From NCBI RefSeq assembly GCF_003236385.1, contig NZ_POUA01000025.1, positions 1-38,242 of the forward strand: a stretch of DNA of 38,242 bases, given 5' to 3'. Within the stretch, counting starts at the first letter, position 1; each line of letters begins with the position of its first letter. Of this stretch, positions 1 to 8,183 are shown in pieces. This stretch comes from Spongiactinospora gelatinilytica (lineage in GTDB: Bacteria > Actinomycetota > Actinomycetes > Streptosporangiales > Streptosporangiaceae). The notes below the pieces were generated by a model that ran no database searches, had not been told where the DNA came from, and saw only the letters and a program-made list of their open reading frames with translations. Position numbers and translations under genes: made by a program.

Positions 1-767
1 CCGCCACCCCGCTCGACATCCGCAAGGTCATCGCCCGCCGCTCCTTCATGGAGTTCCGGCCCGGCGACATCTGCAACCTCGGGTTCGGCATCTCCCAGCA
101 GATCGGGTCGATCGCCGCCGAGGAAGGGGTGGCCGACGCGCTGACGCTGACCGTCGAGCAGGGCATCTTCGGGGGCGTGCCCGCGTTCGGCGGGGACGGC
201 GGCGCGGGCCGGGACTACCAGGCCAGGCTGGAGCAGCCGTCCATGTTCGACTTCTACGACGGCGGCGGGCTGGACATCGCCAGCCTTTCGTTCGCCCAGG
301 TGGACCGGTTCGGCAACGTCAACGTGCACGCCTTCGACGAACGGCCGCGCGGCCCCGGCGGCTTCATCAACATCAGCACCCGCACCAGGCGGCTGTGCTT
401 CGTGGGCGCGTTCACCGCTGGTGGGCTGCGGGTGTCCTTCGAGGACGGCTCGCTGCGCATCCTTCAGGAGGGGCGCGAGCGGAAGTTCGTCGACGCCGTC
501 AACGAGATCAGCTTCAACGGCGAACTCGCCCCCGGCAAGGGGCAGTCGGTGCGGTACATCACCGAGCGCGCCGTGTTCGAGCTGACGCCCGAGGGCCTGC
601 GGCTGATCGAGGTGGCGCCCGGCATCGACGTCGAGCGAGACGTCCTCGCCCACATGGACATCAAACCCACGGTCAGCGACTCGCTCACCATGATGGACTT
701 CCGGCTGTTCGCGCCGGGGCCCATGGGGCTGGCCGCCGGCTTCGCCGCCGCGGGGAGGCCGGCATGA
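1..767 (+). CDS. Acetate/propionate-type CoA-transferase (YdiF-like), C-terminal part
   Basis: The gene is cut by the left window edge: the frame is open from base 3, before the first ATG at 48, and ends in a TGA at 765-767. The visible ~255 residues resemble the second half of the acyl-CoA:acetate CoA-transferase (YdiF/propionate CoA-transferase) family. The VEQG..GG stretch around base 150 carries the glutamate that in family I CoA-transferases forms the covalent CoA thioester. A later FGNVNVH segment and the C-terminal DVLAHMDIKP and MDFRLF stretches also fit the family. The enzyme would move CoA between short acyl-CoA and free acids in the cytoplasm. The stop codon overlaps the ATG of the crotonase gene by 4 nt, so the two are co-translated. 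Substrate unknown. In E. coli, ydiF lies near the quinate/shikimate dehydrogenase gene ydiB, which matches the order seen here. Confidence 0.88.
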   Translation, partial: ATPLDIRKVIARRSFMEFRPGDICNLGFGISQQIGSIAAEEGVADALTLTVEQGIFGGVPAFGGDGGAGRDYQARLEQPSMFDFYDGGGLDIASLSFAQVDRFGNVNVHAFDERPRGPGGFINISTRTRRLCFVGAFTAGGLRVSFEDGSLRILQEGRERKFVDAVNEISFNGELAPGKGQSVRYITERAVFELTPEGLRLIEVAPGIDVERDVLAHMDIKPTVSDSLTMMDFRLFAPGPMGLAAGFAAAGRPA

Positions 768-1537
768 CCGAACTCGTACGCCTGGTCCCCGGCGTCTGCG
801 CCGAGATCATCCTCGACAACCCGCCGATGAACGTCGTGACCACCCAACTGACCGCCCGGCTGTACGAGGTGCTGAAGACCGTGGCGGCCGACGACGACAC
901 CCGCGCGGTGATCGTCTACGGCGCGGGCGGCAGGGCGTTCTGCGCCGGTTCGGACATCGCGGAGTTCGAGTCGCTGCACGGCCGCGCCGCCGAGGGCAAG
1001 GTGCTGCTGGAGAAGCTGGTCTACCGCAGGCTCGCCGGGCTGGCCGTGCCCACCGTGGCGGCGATCGAGGGGCACGCGCTCGGCGGCGGAATGGAGCTGG
1101 CGCTGTGCTGCGACTTCCGCGTCGCCACCCGCCGTTCCAGGCTGGGCATGCCGGAGCTGAAGCTGGGCGTGACGCCCGGCAGCGGCGGCACCCAGCGTCT
1201 GCCCCGCATCGTCGGCCCGGCCCGCGCCAAGGAGATGATCCTGCTCGGTGAGCCGATGGACGCCGAGACCGCGCTGTCGGCCGGCCTGCTCACCCGGGTC
1301 GTGGAGCCGGGCGAGGCGCTGAACGCCGCCCGCGCCCTGGCCGCCACGCTCGCCGAGCGCGGGCCGGTGGCCATGCGGATCGCCAAGCGGCTGATCGACG
1401 CGGCCACCGAGACCCCGCTGGACGAGGGGCTGGCCCTGGAGACCGACGGCTCGGAGGCCGTGTTCGCGACCGACGACGTACTCGAAGGCGCACGGGCCTT
1501 CCTCGAAAAGCGCGCCCCTCGTTTCACCGGGCGCTGA
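764..1537 (+). CDS. Enoyl-CoA hydratase/isomerase (crotonase family)
   Basis: A 257-residue crotonase, the usual length. The open frame extends upstream to 395, but the ATG at 764 overlaps the upstream stop (ATGA) and matches the family N-terminus. Oxyanion-hole regions are visible as FCAGSDI and the GHALGGG block. Both glutamates that act as general acid/base in true hydratases appear present: the E of GGGMELAL and the E of MPELKLG just before GSGGTQRL. Hydration of an enoyl-CoA is therefore chemically possible. With the CoA-transferase upstream and a dehydrogenase downstream it looks like part of a small acid-degradation operon; the substrate is not identifiable from sequence. Confidence 0.9.
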   Translation: MTELVRLVPGVCAEIILDNPPMNVVTTQLTARLYEVLKTVAADDDTRAVIVYGAGGRAFCAGSDIAEFESLHGRAAEGKVLLEKLVYRRLAGLAVPTVAAIEGHALGGGMELALCCDFRVATRRSRLGMPELKLGVTPGSGGTQRLPRIVGPARAKEMILLGEPMDAETALSAGLLTRVVEPGEALNAARALAATLAERGPVAMRIAKRLIDAATETPLDEGLALETDGSEAVFATDDVLEGARAFLEKRAPRFTGR

Positions 1538-1559
1538 ACGACACCCCAGGAGTGGAAAC

Positions 1560-2408
1560 ATGCGGACAGTCGCCCTCTTCGGCACCCCCTTGCGGCGGCA
1601 GCACTCGGTGGTCATGCACAACGCGGCGTTCGCCGCCGCCGGGCTCGACGCCCGCTACGAGCTGCGCGAGGTCGATGCGGCCGGACTCGTCGCGCAGGTC
1701 GGGCAGGCCCGGCTGGAGGGGTGGATGGGCTTTCAGATCACCGCCCCGCACAAACGGTTCGTGATGGACCTGCTGGACGAGATCGAACCGGACGCCCGGC
1801 GGATCGGCGCGGTCAACAGCGTCGCCGCCGGGCCGGACGGGCATCTGGTCGGTTTCAACACCGATGTCCTCGGGTTCATGGCGGGCCTGCGCGCGTGCCA
1901 TCCCGGCGACCTGGCCGGCCGTTCGGTCGTGGTGGCCGGTTCCGGCGGCGTCGGTCACGCGGCGGTGTACGGCCTGGCGGCCACGGGCGTCGGCCGGCTC
2001 ACGGTCGCGGACCTGGACGTCGCCATGCCGCGCGGGCTGGCCGAGGAGTTCGCCGGATTCGCCGAGATCGAGCCGATGGCGCTGGCCGATCCGCGGGTCG
2101 CCCGGCGGCTGGCCGAGGCCGACGTCTTCGTCAACGCGACCTCGGTCGGCATGCTGACGCCCGGCCCGGTCGTGGACGTCGCCCTGCTCGACCCCGCGGC
2201 CACGGTGTTCGACGTCGTCTACATCCCCACCGAGACCGAGCTGGTGCGGCAGGCCAGGGCGCGCGGCATGCGCGCGGCCAACGGCGACCGGATGCTCGTC
2301 GCCCAGGCGGCGACGGCCTGGACGCACTGGACCGGCCTGCCCGACCCCACGGAGGTGATGAGCGCGGCCGTCGCCCCGCTGCTCGCCCGCGCCGACCTCG
2401 CTCCCTGA
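1560..2408 (+). CDS. Quinate/shikimate dehydrogenase-like protein (AroE family)
   Basis: A 282-residue AroE-family protein. Visible family motifs are the catalytic lysine in ITAPHK, GAVN, the NTDxxGF block with the catalytic aspartate, and the dinucleotide loop GSGGVG. After the second beta strand the sequence reads VADLD. An acidic residue there is typical of NAD-dependent catabolic quinate/shikimate dehydrogenases (for example the Corynebacterium enzyme) rather than NADP-dependent biosynthetic AroE. The Ser-x-Ser pair that holds the shikimate carboxylate is changed: counting back from the conserved HN, the first serine is Gln and the second is kept. It starts 22 nt after the crotonase, with AGGAG upstream of the ATG. 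A catabolic role on quinate, shikimate or an analogue is inferred. Confidence 0.85.
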   Translation: MRTVALFGTPLRRQHSVVMHNAAFAAAGLDARYELREVDAAGLVAQVGQARLEGWMGFQITAPHKRFVMDLLDEIEPDARRIGAVNSVAAGPDGHLVGFNTDVLGFMAGLRACHPGDLAGRSVVVAGSGGVGHAAVYGLAATGVGRLTVADLDVAMPRGLAEEFAGFAEIEPMALADPRVARRLAEADVFVNATSVGMLTPGPVVDVALLDPAATVFDVVYIPTETELVRQARARGMRAANGDRMLVAQAATAWTHWTGLPDPTEVMSAAVAPLLARADLAP

Positions 2409-2423
2409 CCGGCCGGAAGGACG

Positions 2424-2455
2424 AAGGAGGGCGACCGATGGTCGCCCCTCCTTTT
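2424..2455. terminator. Hairpin terminator between convergent genes
   Basis: Arms at 2424-2436 and 2440-2453 pair almost perfectly (13 against 14 nt, one bulged G) across a GAT loop. A short T run follows on the plus strand, and an A run flanks the other side. It lies between the convergent dehydrogenase and amidohydrolase genes, so it can serve both directions. Confidence 0.75.
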
Positions 2456-2465
2456 CGGGTCCGCG

Positions 2466-3485
2466 TCAGGCGTCTGCGGGCAGGCGCATCAGGCGCAGGA
2501 TGTTGTGCTCGTAGATCTGCTCACGCTCGGCGTCGGTGATGTCCAGCTCGTTCAGCACACGGATCGTCTCGCGGATGTACATCGGGCCGCCCTCGGGGTC
2601 GAAGGGGCAGTCCGAGGCGAACAGCACGCGTTCGGCGCCGAAGAAGTCCAGGCCGCAGCGGGTGCCGATGGCCGAGCCGGACAGCGCGGTGTCGGCGTAG
2701 AAGCGGCGGAAGTACTCCAGCGGGCGCTCGGGCAGCTCGCGCCGCAGGTTCGCGTACTCCTCCCCGGCGGTCCGGCTGCCGAGCTGGTCGCTCCAGCCCA
2801 GCCCGATCCGGCCCTCCAGGTAGGGGATCATCGCGCCCATGTGGTGCGTGATGATCTTGATGTCCGGGTGCCGCTGGAACAGGCCGGAGAAGACCATCCG
2901 GGCCATGGCCACGCTGGTCTCGTACGGCCAGCCCAGCGCCCACCAGATCTCGTACTTGGAGGTGTCCTCGGTCGCGTAGTCGGCGAAGCCCGCGCCGCGC
3001 GCCGGGTGCATCCAGATCGGCAGGTCCCGCCTGGCCATCTCGTCGAAGACGGCCTGGAACGCCGGGTCGTCCAGGGGCTTGCCGTTCACGTTGGTGAACA
3101 CCTGCACGCCGCGCGCGCCGAGCCCGTCGATGGCGAAGGCCAGCTCGGCCATCGCGGCGTCCGGGTTGCTCAGCGGCAGCGCGGCGGCGAACGCCGGGAA
3201 CCGGTCGGGGTACTTCTCGCAGAGTTCGAGCATCGACTCGTTGGCCAGCCGGGCCAGCGCCACGGCCTCGTCCGGACCGGCCAGCACCTCGATCGGCGGC
3301 GAGGACAGCGTGAGCACCTGCTGGTAGTCATCGCCGAACTCCTCCATCATGCGCAGCCGCACCTCGACGTCGTGCAGCGCCGGCAGCTCCAGCCAGCGCC
3401 GCAACGCGGCCCGGCCGCCCGACAGCTCGCGCATCCGCTCGAAGTAGGGCGCGGGCAGGATGTGGCTGTAGGCATCGACCTTCAT
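2466..3485 (-). CDS. Amidohydrolase, ACMSD-like (amidohydrolase 2 family)
   Basis: A 339-residue TIM-barrel metal-dependent hydrolase/decarboxylase of the ACMSD type. Metal-site motifs are visible: the N-terminal strand DAYSHILP, His160 in WMHP, the THH pair at 214-215 followed by GAMIPYLEGRI, and the late FASDCPFD with the conserved aspartate. The first metal motif reads Y-x-H (Tyr6, His8) where ACMSD itself has H-x-H; some relatives also lack the first histidine. Members of the family decarboxylate or hydrolyse aromatic or dicarboxylic acids. It is the last gene of the leftward transporter operon, 3485 abutting the permease stop, so it probably acts on the imported compound. The exact reaction is unknown. 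Confidence 0.85.
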   Translation of the reverse strand: MKVDAYSHILPAPYFERMRELSGGRAALRRWLELPALHDVEVRLRMMEEFGDDYQQVLTLSSPPIEVLAGPDEAVALARLANESMLELCEKYPDRFPAFAAALPLSNPDAAMAELAFAIDGLGARGVQVFTNVNGKPLDDPAFQAVFDEMARRDLPIWMHPARGAGFADYATEDTSKYEIWWALGWPYETSVAMARMVFSGLFQRHPDIKIITHHMGAMIPYLEGRIGLGWSDQLGSRTAGEEYANLRRELPERPLEYFRRFYADTALSGSAIGTRCGLDFFGAERVLFASDCPFDPEGGPMYIRETIRVLNELDITDAEREQIYEHNILRLMRLPADA

Positions 3486-4276
3486 CAGTGTCCTCTCGAA
3501 GTCTGGGGAACCCAGCCGGTGATCTTGCGGTCCACGGCCTGGACCAGGGCCACGGCGCCGAGGGCGACGGCGATGATGACCAGCAGGATGGCCAGCACTC
3601 CCGCGCCGTCGAACCGGCCGCCCGCCTGGGTGACGATGCGGCCGAGGCCGACGACCGCGATGAACATCTCGCCGTTGATCATGCCGGTGACCGCGCGACC
3701 CACGCCCAGCCGGACACCGGCCATGATCATGGGGGCCGCGGCCGGGAGCATGACGCGCAGCAGGATCTGCGTCTCGCTCGCGCCGTAGGAGCGGGCCATC
3801 TCGACCAGGTGCCCGGGGACCGACTGGATGGCCGAGGCGGTGTTGATGATCATGACGAACATCGCGTACATGACGACCACGGCGACGATCGAGCCCCGGC
3901 CCTCGCCCAGCAGGGAGAAGAAGATCGGGGCGAAGACCAGCGACGGGGCGGTCAGCAGCGCGTAGACGTACACGCCGAGGGCGGCCTCGACCTTGCGGAA
4001 GCGGCCCATCGCCACGCCCACGAGCAGGCCGCCCGCCAGTGAGACGGCGAAGCCCAGCACCAGGTTGAGCAGGCTGTCGGCGAGGCTGGCGAAGATCTCC
4101 CCGCTGGTCACCATGCCGGCCAGGCGGCCGATGACGGTGCTCAGCGGCGGGAAGAACGACGCGCCGGCCAGGTGCCCGATCAGCTCCCAGACGATGGCGC
4201 CGGCCAGCAGGCTGATCGGGCCCGCGGGGACGCGCCGCCTCGGCAGCCGCCGGCGGGCCGCGGCCGGGGCGCTCAT
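3485..4276 (-). CDS. ABC transporter permease (SsuC/TauC type)
   Basis: A 263-residue inner-membrane permease with about six hydrophobic segments. The cytoplasmic EAA-like loop is visible as EMARSYGASETQILLRVMLPAAAPMIMAG, of which the EMARSYGAS...LP core is the ATPase contact in the nitrate/sulfonate/taurine family. The ATG at 4274-4276 overlaps the ATPase stop by 4 nt; the longer upstream open frame is a shadow. It would form a heterodimer with the permease at 5064-5924, to which it is related, because the operon has two permeases, one ATPase and one binding protein. Confidence 0.9.
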   Translation of the reverse strand: MSAPAAARRRLPRRRVPAGPISLLAGAIVWELIGHLAGASFFPPLSTVIGRLAGMVTSGEIFASLADSLLNLVLGFAVSLAGGLLVGVAMGRFRKVEAALGVYVYALLTAPSLVFAPIFFSLLGEGRGSIVAVVVMYAMFVMIINTASAIQSVPGHLVEMARSYGASETQILLRVMLPAAAPMIMAGVRLGVGRAVTGMINGEMFIAVVGLGRIVTQAGGRFDGAGVLAILLVIIAVALGAVALVQAVDRKITGWVPQTSRGH

Positions 4277-5067
4277 CGGCCCGCCTTGGCGGGGCGGCGT
4301 TCCTCGTGCATGTCGCGCAGCCGGTCCCACAGGTAGGCGGTGATCTCGACGTACTTGCCGGAACGCTCCAGCGCCCCGACGTCGCTGGAACGCGGCCGGG
4401 TCAGCGGCACCGGGACGATCTCCGAAATCCGCCCGGGGCGGGCGCTCATCAGCACGACGCGGTCGCCGAGCAGCACCGCCTCCTCCATGCTGTGCGTGAT
4501 GAACACCACGGTCAGCCGGTGTTCCTCCCAGATCGACAGCAGCTCCTCCTGGAGCAGGCGGCGGGTCTGCTCGTCCACCGCCCCGAACGGCTCGTCCATC
4601 AGCAGCACGCTCGGCTGCACGGCCAGCGCGCGGGCGATGCCCACCCGCTGCTGCATGCCGCCGGACAGCTCGCCCGGCCGCTTGGTCTCGAATTCGCCCA
4701 GGCCCACCGTCTCGATCAGCGCGCGGGCGCGCTCGATCCGCTCGGTCTTGCCGACCCCGCGCATCTGGAGCCCGAAGGCGACGTTCTCCAGGACGGTGGC
4801 CCACGGCAGCAGCGCGAAGTTCTGGAAGACCATGCTGCGCTCGGGGCCCGGCCCGCGCACCGGCGAGCCGTCGATGAAGATGTCGCCCTCGTTCCAGGGG
4901 ATCAGCCCGGCGATGGCCTTCAGCAGCGTGGTCTTGCCGCAGCCGCTCGGCCCGAGCACGGTCAGGAACTCGTTGTCGGCGACCGTGAGGTCCACGTCCT
5001 GGAGCGCCTGCACCACGCCGCCGTCCTGACCGATGTAGCTCTTTCCCAATCCACGAACTTCGATCAC
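4273..5067 (-). CDS. ABC transporter ATP-binding protein (SsuB/TauB type)
   Basis: A 264-residue ATPase. The Walker A loop is at residues 39-47 (GPSGCGKTT), the ABC signature LSGGMQQR at 134-141, and Walker B LLMDEP at 155-160 with a D-loop and a switch histidine in ITHSMEEA. It starts at GTG 5067, which overlaps the stop of the upstream permease (GTGA) and has AGGAG about seven bases upstream; the longer frame upstream is a shadow. It energises the two neighbouring permeases in the cytoplasm. The sequence fits importers of the nitrate/sulfonate/taurine group; the substrate cannot be read from the ATPase. Confidence 0.92.
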   Translation of the reverse strand: MIEVRGLGKSYIGQDGGVVQALQDVDLTVADNEFLTVLGPSGCGKTTLLKAIAGLIPWNEGDIFIDGSPVRGPGPERSMVFQNFALLPWATVLENVAFGLQMRGVGKTERIERARALIETVGLGEFETKRPGELSGGMQQRVGIARALAVQPSVLLMDEPFGAVDEQTRRLLQEELLSIWEEHRLTVVFITHSMEEAVLLGDRVVLMSARPGRISEIVPVPLTRPRSSDVGALERSGKYVEITAYLWDRLRDMHEERRPAKAGR

Positions 5068-5924
5068 CGGGTGCTCCTTGCGGTAGTGGCCTTGGACCAG
5101 CGGGTCAGCCGGTGCTCTCCCCACCGGGCGAGAGAGATGAGCAGCAGCGCCTCGGCCACAATGATCACGATGGTCCCGTACAGCATCGGCGCCCGGAACA
5201 GGCCGCGGTACTCCAGGATCAGCCCGCCCAGCGCGGCGGAGACCATCAGGAGTTCGACGAGGACCATGCCGGTGACCGCGCGGCCGACGCCCAGCCGGAT
5301 GCCCGTCATGATCGCGGGCAGTGCGCCGGGGAACAGAATCCGCGTCCAGATCTGCCGCTCCGTTGCGCCGAACGAGCGGGCCATCTCGATCAGCGACGGG
5401 TCCACCTGGCGGACCCCCGTGCGGCTGTTGACCACCACCATCACGATGGAGAAGACCGCGACCAGGATGACCCGCGAGGCCAGCCCGAATCCGACCGACA
5501 TCATCAGCAGCGGGATGATCGCCGCCATCGGAGTGACCAGCAGGATGTTGAGGTAGACGTCGGCGAACCGCTCCAGCGCCCGGAACCGGCCGAGCACGAT
5601 CCCCAGCGGCACCCCGATGACGACCGCGATGGCGAAGCCGATCACCAGTGCCTGGTTGCTGACGTACATCGCCTGCCACAGCTCGGCGGTGCCGAGCAGT
5701 TGGAAGGTCGCGCCGACGGTCTCGGTGAAGGTGGGCAGCAACAGCCCGCCCCACACGGTGGCGTACGCCTCCCAGGCGACGGCGAACACGGCGAACGTCA
5801 GCAGTTGGTAGGGCAGGTTCGCGCCGAGCAGGCGGCGCGGCGGGCAGGGCCGGCGGGCCTCGACGGGGCCGGTCCGGGTCGTCGCGGCGCCGCGCGCGCG
5901 GCGGTGCGTGGTGGCGGTCGTCAT
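5064..5924 (-). CDS. ABC transporter permease (SsuC/TauC type), second copy
   Basis: A 286-residue membrane protein with a basic, unstructured N-terminus of ~35 residues followed by about six transmembrane segments. The ATPase-contact loop reads EMARSFGATERQIWTRILFPGALP in part, like that of the neighbouring permease. Its 3' end overlaps the ATPase by 4 nt. Its start overlaps the binding-protein stop by 4 nt, so the whole transporter is translationally coupled. The two permeases are diverged paralogues and probably pair with each other. Confidence 0.9.
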   Translation of the reverse strand: MTTATTHRRARGAATTRTGPVEARRPCPPRRLLGANLPYQLLTFAVFAVAWEAYATVWGGLLLPTFTETVGATFQLLGTAELWQAMYVSNQALVIGFAIAVVIGVPLGIVLGRFRALERFADVYLNILLVTPMAAIIPLLMMSVGFGLASRVILVAVFSIVMVVVNSRTGVRQVDPSLIEMARSFGATERQIWTRILFPGALPAIMTGIRLGVGRAVTGMVLVELLMVSAALGGLILEYRGLFRAPMLYGTIVIIVAEALLLISLARWGEHRLTRWSKATTARSTR

Positions 5925-6904
5925 TTCGCCGCCTGGATGAAGGAGAGGTCGGCCACGTCCTTGGCCTTCATGCCGGGTTTGATCACGCCTGCCCTGGCGA
6001 AGAAGTCGATGGTGCCCTGGACGTTGGCCTCGGTCAGCGCGCCCGCGTTGAAGAGCCCGGACGAGACGTACCGTTCGGCGATCTTCGCCATGTCGGCGGG
6101 CTTCTCCTCCGGCAGGTACTTGGCCACCAGGTCCACCAGGTACTTGGCGTCGGCGTTGATGGCGGCGTGCCGGCGTACCAGCGCGGTGATGAACTCCTGG
6201 GCCACTTCGCGGTGTTCGGTCAGGAACTCGGTGTTGGCGTACACGGTCTGCGGATGCAGATCGGGCAGGCTCTTGCCGAAGTCGACCACCTGGGAGAACT
6301 TCGACTTGCCCGACGACTCAAGGGCGACGACGTCGGAGACCTCCAGCGGGGTGGCGTCGATCTGGCCCGCGAGCAGCGCCTGGGCGCGCACATTCGAGCC
6401 GCCGATGGTCAGGTACTCCGGCTGCCGGCCGCCCTTGCACTGGGCGCGCGCCCAGTCCTTGGCCATGGCGGTCGCCACGGCGCCCTCACTGAAGATGCCG
6501 AACGGCCGCCCGCCCAGGTCGTCGCAGGTGGAGATGCCGGGCTTGCCGTAGACGGCCCACTGGTTGCCGATGACGTCGGCGATGATCTTGATTGGGGCGT
6601 CCTGTTCGATGGCGATCAGGGCGGGGCTGGTGGCCTCCGCCGAGATCGCGTAGTCACCTCTGGCCAGCCCCTCCATCGCCAGCTCCGGTTCGGCCAGTTC
6701 CACGATCTCGACCCTGTGGCCCGCCCGGCGGAGGTCGTCCACCGCCGCCAGGATGGGCACCGTCGTGATGTCCGGTTCGATGACCGCCACCGTGAACGAT
6801 CGCGTGCCGTCCGGGTTGGTGGTGGCGACGCCTCCGCCGCAGGCCGTCGCGGCGGTCACGGCCGCGACGGCGATGAGCCGTTTCAGATGAGTCCCGACGT
6901 GCAT
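5921..6904 (-). CDS. Substrate-binding lipoprotein of the ABC importer (NMT1/SsuA-like)
   Basis: A ~327-residue binding protein. From the ATG at 6904 it has a short basic N-region, a hydrophobic stretch and a lipobox ending in Cys22 (ATAC, then GGG), so it should be lipid-anchored outside the membrane. The body resembles NMT1/SsuA-type solute-binding proteins. The ATG has a GAGGGG a few bases upstream. A TTG at 6922 in the same frame has an AAGGAGG nine bases upstream and is a real alternative start. It heads the importer and amidohydrolase operon and presumably captures an organic acid. Repression by the divergent LacI protein is likely given the operator-like sites in the gap. Confidence 0.88.
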   Translation of the reverse strand: MHVGTHLKRLIAVAAVTAATACGGGVATTNPDGTRSFTVAVIEPDITTVPILAAVDDLRRAGHRVEIVELAEPELAMEGLARGDYAISAEATSPALIAIEQDAPIKIIADVIGNQWAVYGKPGISTCDDLGGRPFGIFSEGAVATAMAKDWARAQCKGGRQPEYLTIGGSNVRAQALLAGQIDATPLEVSDVVALESSGKSKFSQVVDFGKSLPDLHPQTVYANTEFLTEHREVAQEFITALVRRHAAINADAKYLVDLVAKYLPEEKPADMAKIAERYVSSGLFNAGALTEANVQGTIDFFARAGVIKPGMKAKDVADLSFIQAAK

Positions 6905-6985
6905 GGTCCCCTCTTTCCGCAACGCGATGGCCCTCCTTGGTCACCCGGACCACTGGCCCGAGCCTTGAAAAGCAAGGTCATCGAC

Positions 6986-7001
6986 TAGGCAAACGTATGC
7001 C
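6986..7001. promoter_or_regulatory. Putative LacI-family operator, transporter side
   Basis: The 14-bp sequence at 6988-7001 (ggcaaacgtatgcc) is a palindrome with one mismatched pair and a central CG, the usual form of LacI-family operators. Its TAGGCAAACGT core recurs exactly at 7113-7123, beside the regulator start. It lies 84 bp upstream of the binding-protein ATG, where it could block the transporter promoter. Confidence 0.6.
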
Positions 7002-7112
7002 GTGCGGACATGGTAGTGAGCCGTACCACAAAAACGTCAAGAGGATTCTGCAGGTTGTATGCACATAGGTCGGATGCTCGGTTTGCCGATTCAAGCCTCA
7101 GCCTGCCATCAT

Positions 7113-7128
7113 TAGGCAAACGTTGTCC
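7113..7128. promoter_or_regulatory. Putative LacI-family operator, regulator side
   Basis: The sequence at 7115-7128 (ggcaaacgttgtcc) shares an 11-bp core with the site at 6986-6996 and is a weaker palindrome around CG. It lies 15 bp before the LacI ATG, suggesting autoregulation. A further half-site in inverted orientation, gtttgcc, is at 7081-7087. Confidence 0.55.
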
Positions 7129-7142
7129 GAGGGAGGGTGGCG

Positions 7143-8162
7143 ATGATGTCTCTGGCCGACGTGGCCCGGGAGGCCGGCGTGGCCGTGTCCACCGCGTCAC
7201 GAGTGCTGAACGGCTCCACCCACCCCATCTCGGCCGCCACCCGCGCCCGGGTCATCGAGGCCGCCACCCGTCTCGGCTACTCGCCGAGCGCGCTCGCCCG
7301 GGCGCTGGTCTCCCGCACCAGCCGCCTGGTCGGCGTCCTGGTCAGCGACATCGTCAACCCCTACTTCTCGGTCATCGCCCGCGGCGCCGACGACGTGGCG
7401 AGCCGCGCCGGATACGTCACCATGCTCTCCAACGTCGACCGGCGCACCACCATGGAGATCAACCGGCTGCGGACCATGCGCGACTACCGCGCCGCCGGGG
7501 TGATCTTCGCGGGCAGCGGCCACGTCGACGACCCGCAGGCCGACGATCTCGCCAAGGCCGTGCGCGAGGCCCGTGAGCAGGGCATCCACAGCGTGTCGCT
7601 GACCGCCCGCGACCTCGGCTGCCAGGTCATCACCGCCGACAGCCAGGCCGCCGCCTACGAGATCACCGAGTATCTGATCTCACTCGGGCACCGGAGGATC
7701 GCGTTCGTCGAGGGACCGCCCGGCATGATCGCCAACCGCGAGCGCCGGGACGGCTTCCTGGCCTGCATGAGCGACGCCGACCTCACCGCCGAGGCGCAGT
7801 GTCTGCCCGGCGGCTTCGACTACGAGGCCGGGCACGCGGCGGCCATGCGGCTGATCGCCCGTCCGCCGCTGCCGCACGCCGTCCTGGCCGCCAACGACGA
7901 GGCCGCGGTCGGCGCGCTCGGCGCGCTGCGGCAGGCGGGCATCGACGTGCCGGGCGAGGTGTCCGTGGCGGGCATCGACGACCTGCGGGTGGCCCGGTTC
8001 GTCGGGCTCACCACGGTGAGCCTGCCGCTTTACGAGATGGGCGCGATGGCGGCCCGGCACATCATCGACAACCCGGCGTGCGCCGCCGGCGACGACACCA
8101 CCACGACCGTGCTGAGCCACCGGCTCATCCCGAGGGAGACCACCGCGCCGCGACCCGCCTGA
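7143..8162 (+). CDS. LacI-family transcriptional regulator
   Basis: A 339-residue regulator of normal LacI/GalR length. The N-terminal helix-turn-helix and hinge helix are evident in the first ~60 residues (SLADVAREAGVAVSTASRVL, then LGYSPSALARAL). A periplasmic-binding-protein-like sensor domain follows, with the VGVLVSDIVNPYF start and an AVLAANDEAAVGAL strand near residue 255. ATGs occur at 7143 and 7146 and an in-frame GTG at 7137; GGGAGG just upstream favours 7143. It is divergent from the importer operon and has operator-like repeats on both sides of the gap, so it probably controls that operon and itself in response to the imported compound or a derivative. Confidence 0.92.
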   Translation: MMSLADVAREAGVAVSTASRVLNGSTHPISAATRARVIEAATRLGYSPSALARALVSRTSRLVGVLVSDIVNPYFSVIARGADDVASRAGYVTMLSNVDRRTTMEINRLRTMRDYRAAGVIFAGSGHVDDPQADDLAKAVREAREQGIHSVSLTARDLGCQVITADSQAAAYEITEYLISLGHRRIAFVEGPPGMIANRERRDGFLACMSDADLTAEAQCLPGGFDYEAGHAAAMRLIARPPLPHAVLAANDEAAVGALGALRQAGIDVPGEVSVAGIDDLRVARFVGLTTVSLPLYEMGAMAARHIIDNPACAAGDDTTTTVLSHRLIPRETTAPRPA

Positions 8163-8183
8163 TGCGGCCCCTACCATACGCGC

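Noticed and set aside
464-1621. Long minus-strand frames opposite the CoA-transferase and crotonase genes
   Set aside because: They are composition shadows, Gly/Arg/His-rich, lying fully opposite well-supported genes.
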